Of a stretch of 61,233 bases of DNA, positions 31,066-39,999 are shown in pieces. The DNA comes from UBA10205 sp964373815 (GTDB lineage Archaea; Iainarchaeota; Iainarchaeia; Iainarchaeales; Iainarchaeaceae), in assembly GCA_964373815.1 (NCBI GenBank), contig CAYJWI010000004.1, positions 1 to 61,233 on the forward strand, read 5' to 3'. The translations under genes and the position numbers were made by a program. Below the pieces are notes generated by a model. That model was not told the DNA's origin. It made no database searches and worked only from the letters and a program-made list of their open reading frames with translations. Position 1 is the stretch's first letter. Each line of letters starts with the position of its first letter.

Positions 31066-33447
31066 CTACCACCCAAGCGTCCCCTTCCAAGCTGCTTTGA
31101 GTTCACCCAATTTCTCCTCTATTATTTTGTTAGAGTGGGAATCATTTACAACGACCCTGTCCGTGCCTGTAACATACCCGATTTCCGCAAAGGGAATGCC
31201 TTCCATAGCTTTCTTGAATTCGTTTTTCCTCTCCGCCTCCACCTCAATTATGAAGCGCGAATTGGATTCGGAGAAAAGGATGAAGTCCGGCCTCCCGATG
31301 TTTTCGCCGAGGGGTATTTTGTTCAAAAAGATCTCAGCCCCAAAGCCGGATGCAAAGGCCATTTCCGAGAGTGCAACCGCAATCCCGCCTTCGCTGCAGT
31401 CATGGCAGGCGGCAATTACTTTGTTTTCCGCCTTTTGCCTTGCCATTAACCCGCTAAGCCTTGAAAAAGTTTTTTTCGCGCCGGAAAAATCCACTTTTGG
31501 GGCTCTCCCGCCTGAAGAGCCGCAAAGTTTAGCGTAATGGCTCGCGCCAAGCTCGGAGAAGGTGTTTCCGACAATGAAAACCGGGTTGCCCGGCCTCTTG
31601 AAGGGCATTGAGATTTTTTTCCGCGAGTCCTTAATTGTTCCGAGTGCGGAAATGAGCAGCGTGCCGGGAATTGAGATGCGGGTGCTGCCGCTCGTGTATT
31701 CGTTGTAGAGGCTGTCCTTCCCTGAAATGAAAGGCGCGCCAAACCCTTTGCAGGAATCATGGCAGCCCATGCACGCGCGCACAAGTCCCCCGAGCACTTT
31801 CTTCTCTTCCGGGTTTGCCCAGGAAAAATTGTCCAATAGCGCTATGCTCCCAAAATCCGCGCCCACGCAAACGCAGTTCCTTATGGCTTCATCCACCGCA
31901 GAGCACGCCATCCAGTAAGGGTCGATGTCGGAGTAGAGGGGGTTTATGCCGTTTGAAATCACGGCTCCCTGCCAGTCATCAAGCAGCGGCCTCACGATTG
32001 CCGCATCCGCGGGGCCGTCGTTTTCCTTTCCGACAAATGGCTTTCCGACTGTCCCGCCTTTCACTTCGTGGTCGTATTTGCGCACGGTTGTCTCCTTGCT
32101 CGCGATGTTTGGCATTGAAAGAAGCTGTTTGAGCGTTGTGCCGCAATCATTGTTTTCAGGAATCGAAACTTCTTTTCCGCTTCCGGGTTTCCACTCAGCT
32201 TCCATCTGCTTTACAGGAACCCCGTTGTGCAGGAAATCCATCTGGAGTTCGCCTATGAGTTCGTTGTTGTAAAATAGTTCGAGCTTTTTTGTTTTGGCGA
32301 ATTCCCCTATTATAGTAGCTTCGGTGCCCTCGAGCCCGAAAATTTCTGCAAGCTTTTTGAAATTCTTTTTTGGGACAGATAGTACCATGCGCTCCTGCGC
32401 TTCGCTGAGCCATATCTCCCACGGCTTTAGCCCAATGTATTTGAGCGGCGCCTTTTCAAGGAAAACCTTTGCACCGATTTTGCTGCCCATTTCGCCAATT
32501 GCAGAGGAAAACCCCCCCGCGCCGCAATCAGTTATAGAGTTGTAAAGCCCGCTGTCGCGGCATTTTAGCAGCGCGTCCATCATTTTCTTCTCTTCAATGG
32601 GGTTTCCTATCTGCACAGCGCTGGAGGACGCCGTCTCATCCAAATTTGCCGAGGAAAATGTCGCGCCGTGTATCCCGTCCCTTCCAGTCCTTCCGCCTAC
32701 AACAACAATCAGTTCGCCTGGCGAGGCTTTTTTCTTCTCCATTCCGCGCGGGATTAGCCCGACTGTTCCGCAGAACACGAGAGGGTTTGCGAGGTAGCGC
32801 TCATCGAAGAGGATTGCGCCGTTAACCGTAGGGATGCCTATCCGATTGCCATAATCAGCGACCCCGGAGCGCACACCCTTCAAAATCCGTTTAGGGTGCA
32901 TCACCCCTTGCGGCACTTTTTCTTTGGGCATGTCGTGCGGCGCGAAGCAGAATACATCAGTGCACGCGAATGGCTTTGCCCCAAGCCCGGCGCCGAGAAC
33001 ATCCCTTATCACCCCACCGACCCCCGTGTTCGCGCCTCCGTAAGGGTCTAAGGCGGATGGGTGGTTGTGGGTTTCAGCCTTCATCGCGATGTTGTATTTA
33101 GAGTTGAACTTGACTATCCCCGCATTGTCGGAGAAAACCGAGACAAGCCATTTCTTTTTCGAGGCAAGCGATGGCTTTCTGATGAAAGTCTTGAAAAGGC
33201 CTTCAATTTTTTCCGCTTTCCCGCCTTCGGAATAATTTATTTCGGCGCTGAATGTCTTGTGCTTGCAGTGCTCGCTCCAGGTCTGCGCAATTGTTTCGAG
33301 TTCCACTTGCACCGGTTCGCGCCCCAGTTTTTTGTAGTGGGACTGGATTGCTGCCATCTCAATGCCATCTAGCGAGAGGAGCATTTTCTTGCTCAAGGCA
33401 GAAAGCTCTTTTCCCGACAGATTTGAGATTTTCACTTCTTCCCCCAA
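31066..33447 (-). CDS. purL: FGAM synthase subunit PurL (small type)
   Basis: ATP-dependent synthetase converting FGAR to FGAM. The 793-aa protein has QTWSEHCKHKTFSAEI, KAETHNHPSALDPYGGANTGVGGVIRD in two parts, GRTGRDGIHGATFSS, DCGAGGFSSAIGEMG, and the second half HDCSEGGIAVALSEMAF. Of the small PurL class that needs separate PurS and PurQ, both nearby. The TTG at 33447 is used because GGTGGG lies 4 nt upstream; GTG 33435 is possible. It lies 75 nt after purS. Confidence 0.95.
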   Translation of the reverse strand: MGEEVKISNLSGKELSALSKKMLLSLDGIEMAAIQSHYKKLGREPVQVELETIAQTWSEHCKHKTFSAEINYSEGGKAEKIEGLFKTFIRKPSLASKKKWLVSVFSDNAGIVKFNSKYNIAMKAETHNHPSALDPYGGANTGVGGVIRDVLGAGLGAKPFACTDVFCFAPHDMPKEKVPQGVMHPKRILKGVRSGVADYGNRIGIPTVNGAILFDERYLANPLVFCGTVGLIPRGMEKKKASPGELIVVVGGRTGRDGIHGATFSSANLDETASSSAVQIGNPIEEKKMMDALLKCRDSGLYNSITDCGAGGFSSAIGEMGSKIGAKVFLEKAPLKYIGLKPWEIWLSEAQERMVLSVPKKNFKKLAEIFGLEGTEATIIGEFAKTKKLELFYNNELIGELQMDFLHNGVPVKQMEAEWKPGSGKEVSIPENNDCGTTLKQLLSMPNIASKETTVRKYDHEVKGGTVGKPFVGKENDGPADAAIVRPLLDDWQGAVISNGINPLYSDIDPYWMACSAVDEAIRNCVCVGADFGSIALLDNFSWANPEEKKVLGGLVRACMGCHDSCKGFGAPFISGKDSLYNEYTSGSTRISIPGTLLISALGTIKDSRKKISMPFKRPGNPVFIVGNTFSELGASHYAKLCGSSGGRAPKVDFSGAKKTFSRLSGLMARQKAENKVIAACHDCSEGGIAVALSEMAFASGFGAEIFLNKIPLGENIGRPDFILFSESNSRFIIEVEAERKNEFKKAMEGIPFAEIGYVTGTDRVVVNDSHSNKIIEEKLGELKAAWKGTLGW

Positions 33448-33522
33448 GTTCCCACCAAGCCTTTGAATTTTTTCCCGGCCAAGCCTGAATGTGATGCCAT
33501 CATTTCCCTTTTGTCTGGATGT

Positions 33523-33990
33523 TTACCCATTTTTCGCACCAATCCTGAAAGTTTCAATTATCTCGTTCGCGAAAAGGCCCTTGGTTATTGCCTGCGCATC
33601 CTCGCTCGACAGTTCCCCTTTCAGGTAATACCTTCTGGCGCTCCTCACTTTCCCGCCGGTTTTCTTCCCCAGGAAATCCTCTATGCCTTCGAGCGCGACA
33701 ATTCCTAAGTTGTCTGTGACGTCTTCGTGCAGCTTCACTTCAACCAAAAAGTCGTATTCACTGAAAAGGTCCTTATCGACGGAAACCGACTGGAGAATGG
33801 GGTCGGAGAAGACTTTTTCGGCAATCTGCGAAAGCTGCTGTCCGCCAATCGGCAAATCGAGGTAGTAGAGTTCGGAAAACCTTATTTTTTCGATTGCCTT
33901 GAAGCCGAGGTCTTCCTCGACATCGCTTTTTGCCGATAGGCCTACAGAATCAAGGCTTTCATCCCTGAAAGCCACCTCGATCCTGTGCAT
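33523..33990 (-). CDS. purS: PurS tandem-domain protein (FGAM synthase small subunit)
   Basis: PurS (normally about 80 aa) bridges PurL and PurQ as a dimer. Here 155 aa hold two PurS-like units. Unit 1 (about 1-75) reads MHRIEVAFRDESLDSVGLSA then DLGFKAIEKIRFSELYYLDL. Unit 2 (about 78-155) reads YDFLVEVKLHEDVTDNLGIVAL then GKVRSARRYYLKGEL. The frame is open far upstream, but this ATG begins the first unit and has GAAGGA just before it. A single-chain PurS dimer would resemble the N-terminal domain of large-type PurL. It leads purS-purL-purQ, divergent from purF with a shared TTTAAA. Confidence 0.85.
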   Translation of the reverse strand: MHRIEVAFRDESLDSVGLSAKSDVEEDLGFKAIEKIRFSELYYLDLPIGGQQLSQIAEKVFSDPILQSVSVDKDLFSEYDFLVEVKLHEDVTDNLGIVALEGIEDFLGKKTGGKVRSARRYYLKGELSSEDAQAITKGLFANEIIETFRIGAKNG

Positions 33991-34018
33991 TTCCTTCACA
34001 ATAAAATCTGCGAAGAAA

Positions 34019-34029
34019 CCTTTAAAACG
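34019..34029. promoter_or_regulatory. Shared palindromic TATA element of purS and purF
   Basis: CCTTTAAAACG contains the self-complementary TTTAAA (34021-34026). It is 27 nt from the purF ATG (34051) on the plus strand and about 33 nt from the purS ATG (33990) on the minus strand, so one site can serve both halves of the purine cluster. Confidence 0.55.
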
Positions 34030-34050
34030 CCCTCGCTCCCTTCCATTGTT

Positions 34051-35619
34051 ATGCCTGGTGAGGTGAAGGACGAGTGCGGCGTCGCGGCAGTCCAGCTTCA
34101 TAAGCCACTTGCAAAATATCCCCACGGCGGCTCCGCTTTTTACCTTTACAAAATGCTTTTGCAGATGCAGAACCGTGGCCAGCTTTCCGCGGGCATCACC
34201 ACTTTCAATGCGCAAAGGCAGCAGCTAATAGACACCAGAAAAAAAGTCGGCGCAGTCTCAGAACTTTTCGCAACCAAGATAAAGCCCAAGGCTGACGCGA
34301 TAATGCACAGGTATTCGGGGACAAGCGGCATAGGCCACACGCGCTACAGCACTTCAGGCCCCGATGACAACGGCGCCGCGCAGCCATTTGAGAGGCACCA
34401 CGGAAGGAAGTGGAAGTGGTTTTCATTCGCATTCAACGGCAACATCGCCAATTTTTCCAAGCTTCGGGCAGAGCTTGAGAGGAAACAATACCACCTTGTG
34501 AGGAACCTCGACACCGAACTCATTTTGCACTTCCTCGAAAAGGAGCAGCTCGGGGAAAAGAAAACCCCGATGGACACTGTCTTCAACCACGTCTCAAGAG
34601 TTTTCGACGGCGCTTACAACATCGTCTACATCAATGCGGAGGGCACGATAGCCGCGATGCGCGACCCGCTCGGGATTAGGCCTTTGTGCTATGCGGTTTC
34701 TGACAACCTCTCAGCTGCTGCTTCCGAGACCGTTGCGCTTGCAAACTTTGTCAACAACGGCATAAAGGCGATAAAACCCGGCGAGGTTTTCATTGCCGAG
34801 AACGGGAACGTCGAGGTCAAGAGGTACGCGAAGAGCCCGCGCAATGCGCACTGCATGTTCGAATGGGTTTACTTTGCAAACGCAGCTTCAGTAATCGACG
34901 GCCGCTCTGTATACCAAGTCAGATGGAATCTCGGTGTCGAGCTTGCAAAGCAGGAAACGCAGCCGGTGAAAGGCGATGACTGGGTGATTGTCCCTGTGCC
35001 TGACACTGCAAAACCGGCCGCGGACGCCTATGCACACACAATCGGCGTGCCTGCAATGGAAGGCTTCATAAGGAATAGGTATGTGGGCAGGACTTTCATT
35101 GAGAGCGGGGATAGGCTTGAAAAAGTGAAGGAGAAGTTCAACGTCAACAAGTCAATACTAAAGGACAAGAAAGTCATCCTCATCGACGATTCGATTGTCC
35201 GCGGCAACACTTCAAAAGCTCTCGTAGAATACCTGCGCGAGAAGGGGAAGGTAAAAGAAATCCATATGCGCGTGACCTGCCCGCCTATCCGCAGCCCGTG
35301 CTTTTACGGAATTGACATGTCTACGATTGGCGAACTTGTGGCAAACCAGCACTCCTCGAAAGACCAGATACGCCAGTCCGGCTGGATAAATCTGGACCAG
35401 CGCATTGTGGACAAGATTGGCCATTACATCGGGGTTAATTCTCTGCATTTCATGACGCTCGACGGCCTTGTGAAGGCGATAAACCCGGAGAACGGAAAAA
35501 AAGATTTGTGCACCGCGTGCCTCACCGGCGTCTACCCTACCGAGTGGGGCCAGAAGCTGCGCGTAAAGGCCCTTGAGAGGCACGATCGCGGCATTGAGGC
35601 CAAAAGGACTTACGAGTGA
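34051..35619 (+). CDS. purF: Amidophosphoribosyltransferase, iron-sulfur type
   Basis: First committed step of purine synthesis: PRPP plus glutamine to phosphoribosylamine. The 522-aa protein has a 9-residue leader before the nucleophile Cys10 (ECGVAAVQLHK), an Ntn glutaminase domain with GIGHTRYSTSG, and a phosphoribosyltransferase domain with VILIDDSIVRGNTS. Cysteines in HCMFEW, SPCFYGIDM and DLCTACLTG match the 4Fe-4S ligands of the Bacillus-type enzyme. The leader must be removed to expose Cys10 in known members. The ATG is set by the TATA box 27 nt upstream. Confidence 0.96.
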   Translation: MPGEVKDECGVAAVQLHKPLAKYPHGGSAFYLYKMLLQMQNRGQLSAGITTFNAQRQQLIDTRKKVGAVSELFATKIKPKADAIMHRYSGTSGIGHTRYSTSGPDDNGAAQPFERHHGRKWKWFSFAFNGNIANFSKLRAELERKQYHLVRNLDTELILHFLEKEQLGEKKTPMDTVFNHVSRVFDGAYNIVYINAEGTIAAMRDPLGIRPLCYAVSDNLSAAASETVALANFVNNGIKAIKPGEVFIAENGNVEVKRYAKSPRNAHCMFEWVYFANAASVIDGRSVYQVRWNLGVELAKQETQPVKGDDWVIVPVPDTAKPAADAYAHTIGVPAMEGFIRNRYVGRTFIESGDRLEKVKEKFNVNKSILKDKKVILIDDSIVRGNTSKALVEYLREKGKVKEIHMRVTCPPIRSPCFYGIDMSTIGELVANQHSSKDQIRQSGWINLDQRIVDKIGHYIGVNSLHFMTLDGLVKAINPENGKKDLCTACLTGVYPTEWGQKLRVKALERHDRGIEAKRTYE

Positions 35620-35625
35620 AGCTTT

Positions 35626-35988
35626 ATGCTTTACGATTCGCTTTCCCTGCAAAAGAAACTCATTTTCAATTCCGCCTTTGCGCTGCTCAATTTCCTCTCC
35701 CTAATCTTCCTCTACAACTCCCCCGCAACCCTCACTATAATAATAGCCGCAATTGCCGCGCTAGCGCTTTTTTTCTGGCATTCAAGGACAACGAACATTA
35801 TTTTCGTGCTCGGAACAGTCCTCGGCGTGGTGGGGGAGAGCATTGCAATCAGCATCGGCGCGTGGAACTACGCCTTTGCAAATTTTTTCGGGCTGCCCCT
35901 GTGGGCGGTGCTGCTCTGGGGGAACATCGTGGCATTTTCCTACCAGATGGGGATTCTCATAGGCGAGCTTTTCCATTCGGGGAAATGA
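35626..35988 (+). CDS. Small integral membrane protein, 120 aa
   Basis: About four hydrophobic segments: LIFNSAFALLNFLSLIFLY, TIIIAAIAALALFFW, IIFVLGTVLGVVGESIAISIG and LPLWAVLLWGNIVAFSYQMG. The pattern of Gly/Trp near the third and fourth segments (GAWNYAFANFFGLPLW) recalls small membrane proteins near carotenoid or isoprenoid genes, but I cannot assign a family. It starts 7 nt after purF and is probably cotranscribed with it. Confidence 0.75.
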   Translation: MLYDSLSLQKKLIFNSAFALLNFLSLIFLYNSPATLTIIIAAIAALALFFWHSRTTNIIFVLGTVLGVVGESIAISIGAWNYAFANFFGLPLWAVLLWGNIVAFSYQMGILIGELFHSGK

Positions 35989-36039
35989 TGCCGCTGCAAG
36001 CCTTTTAATTGTTCTTTACAAAAAAGTAGTTGTGGTGCG

Positions 36040-37308
36040 ATGAAGGTACTTGTTATAGGCTCGGGCGGAAGGGAGCACGCCCTGTGCTGGAAGCTCTCCC
36101 AAAGCCCGAAGGTCGAGAAGCTCTTCTGCGCGCCGGGAAATGCAGGCACCCCAGAAGTGGCGGAAAATGTCCAAATCAGTGCCGATGACATCGCGGCCCT
36201 GGCGGATTTTGCGCAAAAGCAGAAAATCGATTTGGCTGTTGTCGGCCCCGAAGGCCCGCTTGTTGGCGGCATTGTTGACGAATTCACAAAAAGGGGGCTC
36301 AAGATTTTCGGCCCTACTGCAGAAGCCGCGATGATTGAGGGCAGCAAGTCTTTTGCGAAACAAATAATGGTTTCAGCAGGAGTCCCCACCGCGCGCTTTG
36401 AAGTGGTGACGAATATTGATGAGGCGCAGGTCATTGTGGATGAATTCGAGAAAGCTGCCGTGAAGGCTGACGGCCTTGCGGCCGGCAAAGGGGTAATAAT
36501 ATGCCAGAGCAAGAGTGAAATAATCGGCGCAGTGAACAAATTGATGCAGGAATCCATTTTCGGCGGCGCGGGGAAGAGGATTGTCATCGAGGAGCTGCTC
36601 GAAGGCGAGGAGGCGAGCGTGCTCGCATTCTGCGACGGCAAGAGCGCAAAGCTCATGGTTTCCTGCCAGGACCACAAGAGGATATTTGACAATGATATGG
36701 GCGCCAACACCGGAGGAATGGGTGCATACGCTCCCGCTCCTGTAATGAAGGGCCTTACGCAAAAAGTGCATGACTCGGTTTTCGTTCCCGTGCTTGCGGA
36801 AATGGCCAAGAGGGGTACACCTTATGTCGGGGTTTTGTACGCAGGGCTCATGATAAGGGGCGGAAAATTCAATGTCCTCGAGTTCAACGCGCGCTTTGGC
36901 GACCCGGAGGCGCAGGCCGTACTCCCCCTGCTCGAAACCGACCTTGTTGGAATAATGGAGGCATGCATTTCTGGCACGCTGGGCAAAAAAGAAATCAAGT
37001 GGAAGGATGCCGCCGCGTGCTGCGTAGTGATGGCGGCGAAAGGCTATCCAGAAACTTACGAAAAAGGGAAGGAGGTTTCCGGCCTTGCGGATGCAAGGGC
37101 GGTGAAAGATGTTTTTGTTTTCCACGCAGGCACAAAGCAAGAGGCTGGAAAGGTGCTATCAAACGGCGGAAGGGTGCTTGGTGTCACGGGAATTGGGAAA
37201 TGGGTAGGCGAAGCAATCCAGTCAGCGTATGCAGGGGTTGCGAAGATAAGGTTCGACGGGGCGCAGTACAGAAAGGACATAGGAAGGAAAGCGTTGGGCC
37301 GAAAATGA
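36040..37308 (+). CDS. purD: Phosphoribosylamine-glycine ligase
   Basis: ATP-grasp enzyme joining phosphoribosylamine and glycine to GAR. The 422-aa protein has KVLVIGSGGREHALCWKL, VGPEGPLVGGIVD, IEGSKSFAKQIM, VKADGLAAGKGV, MGANTGGMGAYAPAP and VLEFNARFGDPEAQAVLP. All expected motifs are present. It has a TATA-like TTTTAATTG (36003-36011) about 34 nt upstream and GGTG just before the ATG. Glycine would come from GlyA, encoded nearby. Confidence 0.97.
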   Translation: MKVLVIGSGGREHALCWKLSQSPKVEKLFCAPGNAGTPEVAENVQISADDIAALADFAQKQKIDLAVVGPEGPLVGGIVDEFTKRGLKIFGPTAEAAMIEGSKSFAKQIMVSAGVPTARFEVVTNIDEAQVIVDEFEKAAVKADGLAAGKGVIICQSKSEIIGAVNKLMQESIFGGAGKRIVIEELLEGEEASVLAFCDGKSAKLMVSCQDHKRIFDNDMGANTGGMGAYAPAPVMKGLTQKVHDSVFVPVLAEMAKRGTPYVGVLYAGLMIRGGKFNVLEFNARFGDPEAQAVLPLLETDLVGIMEACISGTLGKKEIKWKDAAACCVVMAAKGYPETYEKGKEVSGLADARAVKDVFVFHAGTKQEAGKVLSNGGRVLGVTGIGKWVGEAIQSAYAGVAKIRFDGAQYRKDIGRKALGRK

Positions 37309-37317
37309 ATTGTTTTT

Positions 37318-37875
37318 ATGGAAAAAGCCTTTTTGAGAGAGCAAATGATAAAGAAAAGGGACGCCCTCTCCGCAAAAGAAGCGGCTTCAAAAAGCCTCTC
37401 GATTGCCAAAAAAGCGCTTTCATTAAAAGAGGTCTTGGAAGCGGAAAACGTCGGCTCCTACATATCCTTTCGCAACGAGGTTTCCACACTTGGGCTGATT
37501 TCAGGGCTTGTCGCCGCGGGGAAAAAAGTTTTCGTCCCTTACATGGACTATGGAAAAATCGAGTTCACGCGGTTTGTTTCGGCGCAAGAGCTCGCGCCGA
37601 GTTATTACGGGGTGCAGGAGCCCGCGACAAAAATCCCCGCAGACCTAAGCACAATAGGGGTTTTTTTCGTGCCTGGCCTTGCTTTCGACAAAAACGGGAA
37701 CCGGATTGGCTGGGGCAAGGGCTTTTATGACAAATTCTTCTCCGCGCACAGGCTGAAAGGAGCAAGAATCGGGCTAGCTTTTGATTTCCAAGTGGTGGAA
37801 AAAATACCCGCAACGGAGCACGATGAAAAAATGGACGCGGTAGTCACTGAAAAGAAAGTGTATAGGTTTAAATAA
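37318..37875 (+). CDS. fau: 5-formyltetrahydrofolate cyclo-ligase
   Basis: Converts 5-formyl-THF to 5,10-methenyl-THF with ATP, returning a dead-end folate to the one-carbon pool. The 185-aa protein has LREQMIKKRDALS near the start, VGSYISFRNEVST, VFVPGLAFDKNGNRIGWGKGFYDKFF (ATP site, given in two parts) and ATEHDEKMDAVVTEKKVY. It lies 9 nt after purD, so probably cotranscribed. Together with folD and glyA it supports PurN and PurH. Confidence 0.93.
   Translation: MEKAFLREQMIKKRDALSAKEAASKSLSIAKKALSLKEVLEAENVGSYISFRNEVSTLGLISGLVAAGKKVFVPYMDYGKIEFTRFVSAQELAPSYYGVQEPATKIPADLSTIGVFFVPGLAFDKNGNRIGWGKGFYDKFFSAHRLKGARIGLAFDFQVVEKIPATEHDEKMDAVVTEKKVYRFK
37866..37874 (+). promoter_or_regulatory. TATA box for the 187-aa orphan, overlapping the fau stop
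   Basis: GTTTAAATA is centred 26 nt before ATG 37896 and contains the end of fau. Confidence 0.55.
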
Positions 37876-37895
37876 TACGGAATCATGTTTACATT

Positions 37896-38459
37896 ATGCC
37901 TGGAGGTTTTTACTGTGTTGAACTCCGCCCCAAGGAAGCCATTCCTGGCAAGGAAGTAGATTTCCGTGTAAGGCTAATACTCAGCACAAAAAGGAAAAAA
38001 GGCGCGATTATCATGACAAGCCCGGAACTCAAGCAGATTTGCGCCGAAAATCCAAAAATTGCAAGGAAAATTTCCGCCGGTGGTTTCATTGACTTTGGGG
38101 CAATAATTGTCAGGAAACGCACAGTTTTAGGTTGGCCAAAATCCATACTTACTCTTCATTACAGTCAAGATACTCTTAGGGAATTCGTAGGCAAGGGCAT
38201 TTCTTCGCTCATCCATCTTTCAATAGTAAAATGGCTCAAACAGAGGCCGGCTTATCGAGGCATCAGTTTTTATAATTCGCAATCATTCATGAATGAGAAA
38301 ACGCCTAAAGAAGCATTTGAGAAAGGGGCTAAAAGGCTCCTTGACGCAAGGCAAAAGTTCCCGGCAAATCCCAAATATGTGACGAGCGGAAACCACTTAA
38401 AAAAATGGCCAGCGAGGGCAACGGGAAAACGCCGCATAAAACCCCTGCTAAGAAGATAA
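37896..38459 (+). CDS. Orphan basic protein, 187 aa
   Basis: No family is recognised. It begins MPGGFYCVELRPKEAIPGK, probably mixed alpha/beta with strands around VDFRVRLILSTKR and GAIIVRKRTVLG, and ends with a very basic tail (LKKWPARATGKRRIKPLLRR). A/T content is higher than in purD or purH, and a TATA box 26 nt upstream makes it its own unit. Convergent with purH. A nucleic-acid-binding role would be a guess from composition. Confidence 0.68.
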   Translation: MPGGFYCVELRPKEAIPGKEVDFRVRLILSTKRKKGAIIMTSPELKQICAENPKIARKISAGGFIDFGAIIVRKRTVLGWPKSILTLHYSQDTLREFVGKGISSLIHLSIVKWLKQRPAYRGISFYNSQSFMNEKTPKEAFEKGAKRLLDARQKFPANPKYVTSGNHLKKWPARATGKRRIKPLLRR

Positions 38460-38469
38460 TTCAAATTGC

Positions 38470-39999
38470 TCAGTGCCTGAAGTGCCTCTCGCCCGTGAAA
38501 TAAAGCGCGATCCCGCGTCTTTTCGCTTCGGCAATGACTTCATCGTCCTTGACGCTCCCTCCCGGTTCTACAATGGCTTTGATGCCAGCCTTCGCCGCGA
38601 GCTCTATGCTGTCCTTGAAGGGGAAGAACGCGTCGGATGCCAGCGCGGCCCCCTCGGCTTTTTTCCCGGCTTTTTTAATCGCGAGCTCTGCAGCATCCAC
38701 CCTAGAAGTGAGGCCACCGCCGATTCCGACAGTAGACCCGCCTTTTGCAATCACAATAGCATTGCTCTTGGCGTTCTTTACGACTTTCCACGCAAACTCC
38801 AAATCCTTGAGCGCCGGAGATGCCGCCTTTACGCCGGAGGCGTTTTTCCACCCAGCTTTGCCGATTGAATCGGGCTCCTGGGCAAGAAGGCCTCCATCAA
38901 TCGGGCGGAAATCAACCCCGCCGGAAAATGCGATGCCACCAATCTTTAGTATCCTAAGGTTCTTTTTTGACTTGAGCTCCTCAAGTGCCTTTGCCTCAAA
39001 CGAAGGCGCAATCACGACCTCGTTGAAAAAAGAAGTTATTATTTTCGCGCACGCGATGTCGCATCCCCTGTTGAGCGCGATTATCCCTCCGAAAGCGCTC
39101 AGCTTGTCGCACTCGAGCGCGCCTTCAAGCGCTGAAGAAATCTTCTGCGAAACCGCGACCCCGCACGGGTTCGCGTGCTTTATTATCGCGGCGCAGGGCT
39201 CGCTGAATTCCTTCACTATCGCGAGCGCCGCATTCGAATCGAGGTAATTGTTGAACGAAAGCTCCTTGCCATTCAGTTTCTCCGCGCCGACAATCCCGGA
39301 GGCCCCGAGCGCGTTTTTGTAGAGCACGGCTTTCTGGTGCGGGTTTTCGCCATACCTAAGAGCGGAATCCTTTTCGAAAGCAAGCGAAAGCTTCTGCGGG
39401 AATTTTTCGCCGCCAAAAACTTTGTTAAGGTAAGAAGAAACCACGGAATCATAGAACGCTGTATGCTCGAAAGCCTCGAGGCAGAGCCCTTTCTTCATTT
39501 TTTCGGAAAGCGAGAACTTGTTAGCCTTCAAGTCCGCGAGCACTTTCGCGTACTGCGAAGGCTCTACAACAACCCCGACACTCTCGTGGTTCTTGGCGGC
39601 TGCCCTTATGAGAGTCGGGCCGCCGATGTCGATGTTCTCTATTGCATCCTCGAGCTTCACGCCTTTTTTTGAAACGGTTTCCCTGAACGGGTAGAGGTTC
39701 ACCACCACAAGGTCAATTGGGGAGATGCCGTGCTTTTTTATCTGAGCAAGGTGCCCCTTGTTCCTCTTTGCAAGTATGCCGCCGTGCAGTTTGGGGTGAA
39801 GCGTCTTGAGCCTGCCTTCGAGCAGTTCAGGAAAGCCCGTGGCATCCTCGACTTTTGTGCACTTTATACCTGCCTTCCCGAGCGCGGCAAAAGTGCCGCC
39901 GGAGGAAATAATCTCAACGCCGTTCTTTTCAAGTTCGTAGCAGAACCCCGCAAGCCCTGTTTTGTCCGAAACCGATACAAGCGCAGTGCGGATTTTCAA
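38470..39999 (-). CDS. purH: Bifunctional AICAR formyltransferase / IMP cyclohydrolase
   Basis: Last two steps of IMP synthesis using 10-formyl-THF. The 509-aa protein has an N-terminal cyclohydrolase (ALVSVSDKTGL, GRLKTLHPKLHGGILA, VVNLYPF, NIDIGGPTLIRAAAKN) and a C-terminal transformylase (LRYGENPHQKA, IIKHANPCGVA, SDAFFPFKDSIELAA). Many archaea use PurP and PurO instead, so this bacterial-type enzyme is notable. Start TTG 39999 overlaps the purN stop as TTGA, with GGTGA 8 nt upstream. Confidence 0.97.
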   Translation of the reverse strand: MKIRTALVSVSDKTGLAGFCYELEKNGVEIISSGGTFAALGKAGIKCTKVEDATGFPELLEGRLKTLHPKLHGGILAKRNKGHLAQIKKHGISPIDLVVVNLYPFRETVSKKGVKLEDAIENIDIGGPTLIRAAAKNHESVGVVVEPSQYAKVLADLKANKFSLSEKMKKGLCLEAFEHTAFYDSVVSSYLNKVFGGEKFPQKLSLAFEKDSALRYGENPHQKAVLYKNALGASGIVGAEKLNGKELSFNNYLDSNAALAIVKEFSEPCAAIIKHANPCGVAVSQKISSALEGALECDKLSAFGGIIALNRGCDIACAKIITSFFNEVVIAPSFEAKALEELKSKKNLRILKIGGIAFSGGVDFRPIDGGLLAQEPDSIGKAGWKNASGVKAASPALKDLEFAWKVVKNAKSNAIVIAKGGSTVGIGGGLTSRVDAAELAIKKAGKKAEGAALASDAFFPFKDSIELAAKAGIKAIVEPGGSVKDDEVIAEAKRRGIALYFTGERHFRH

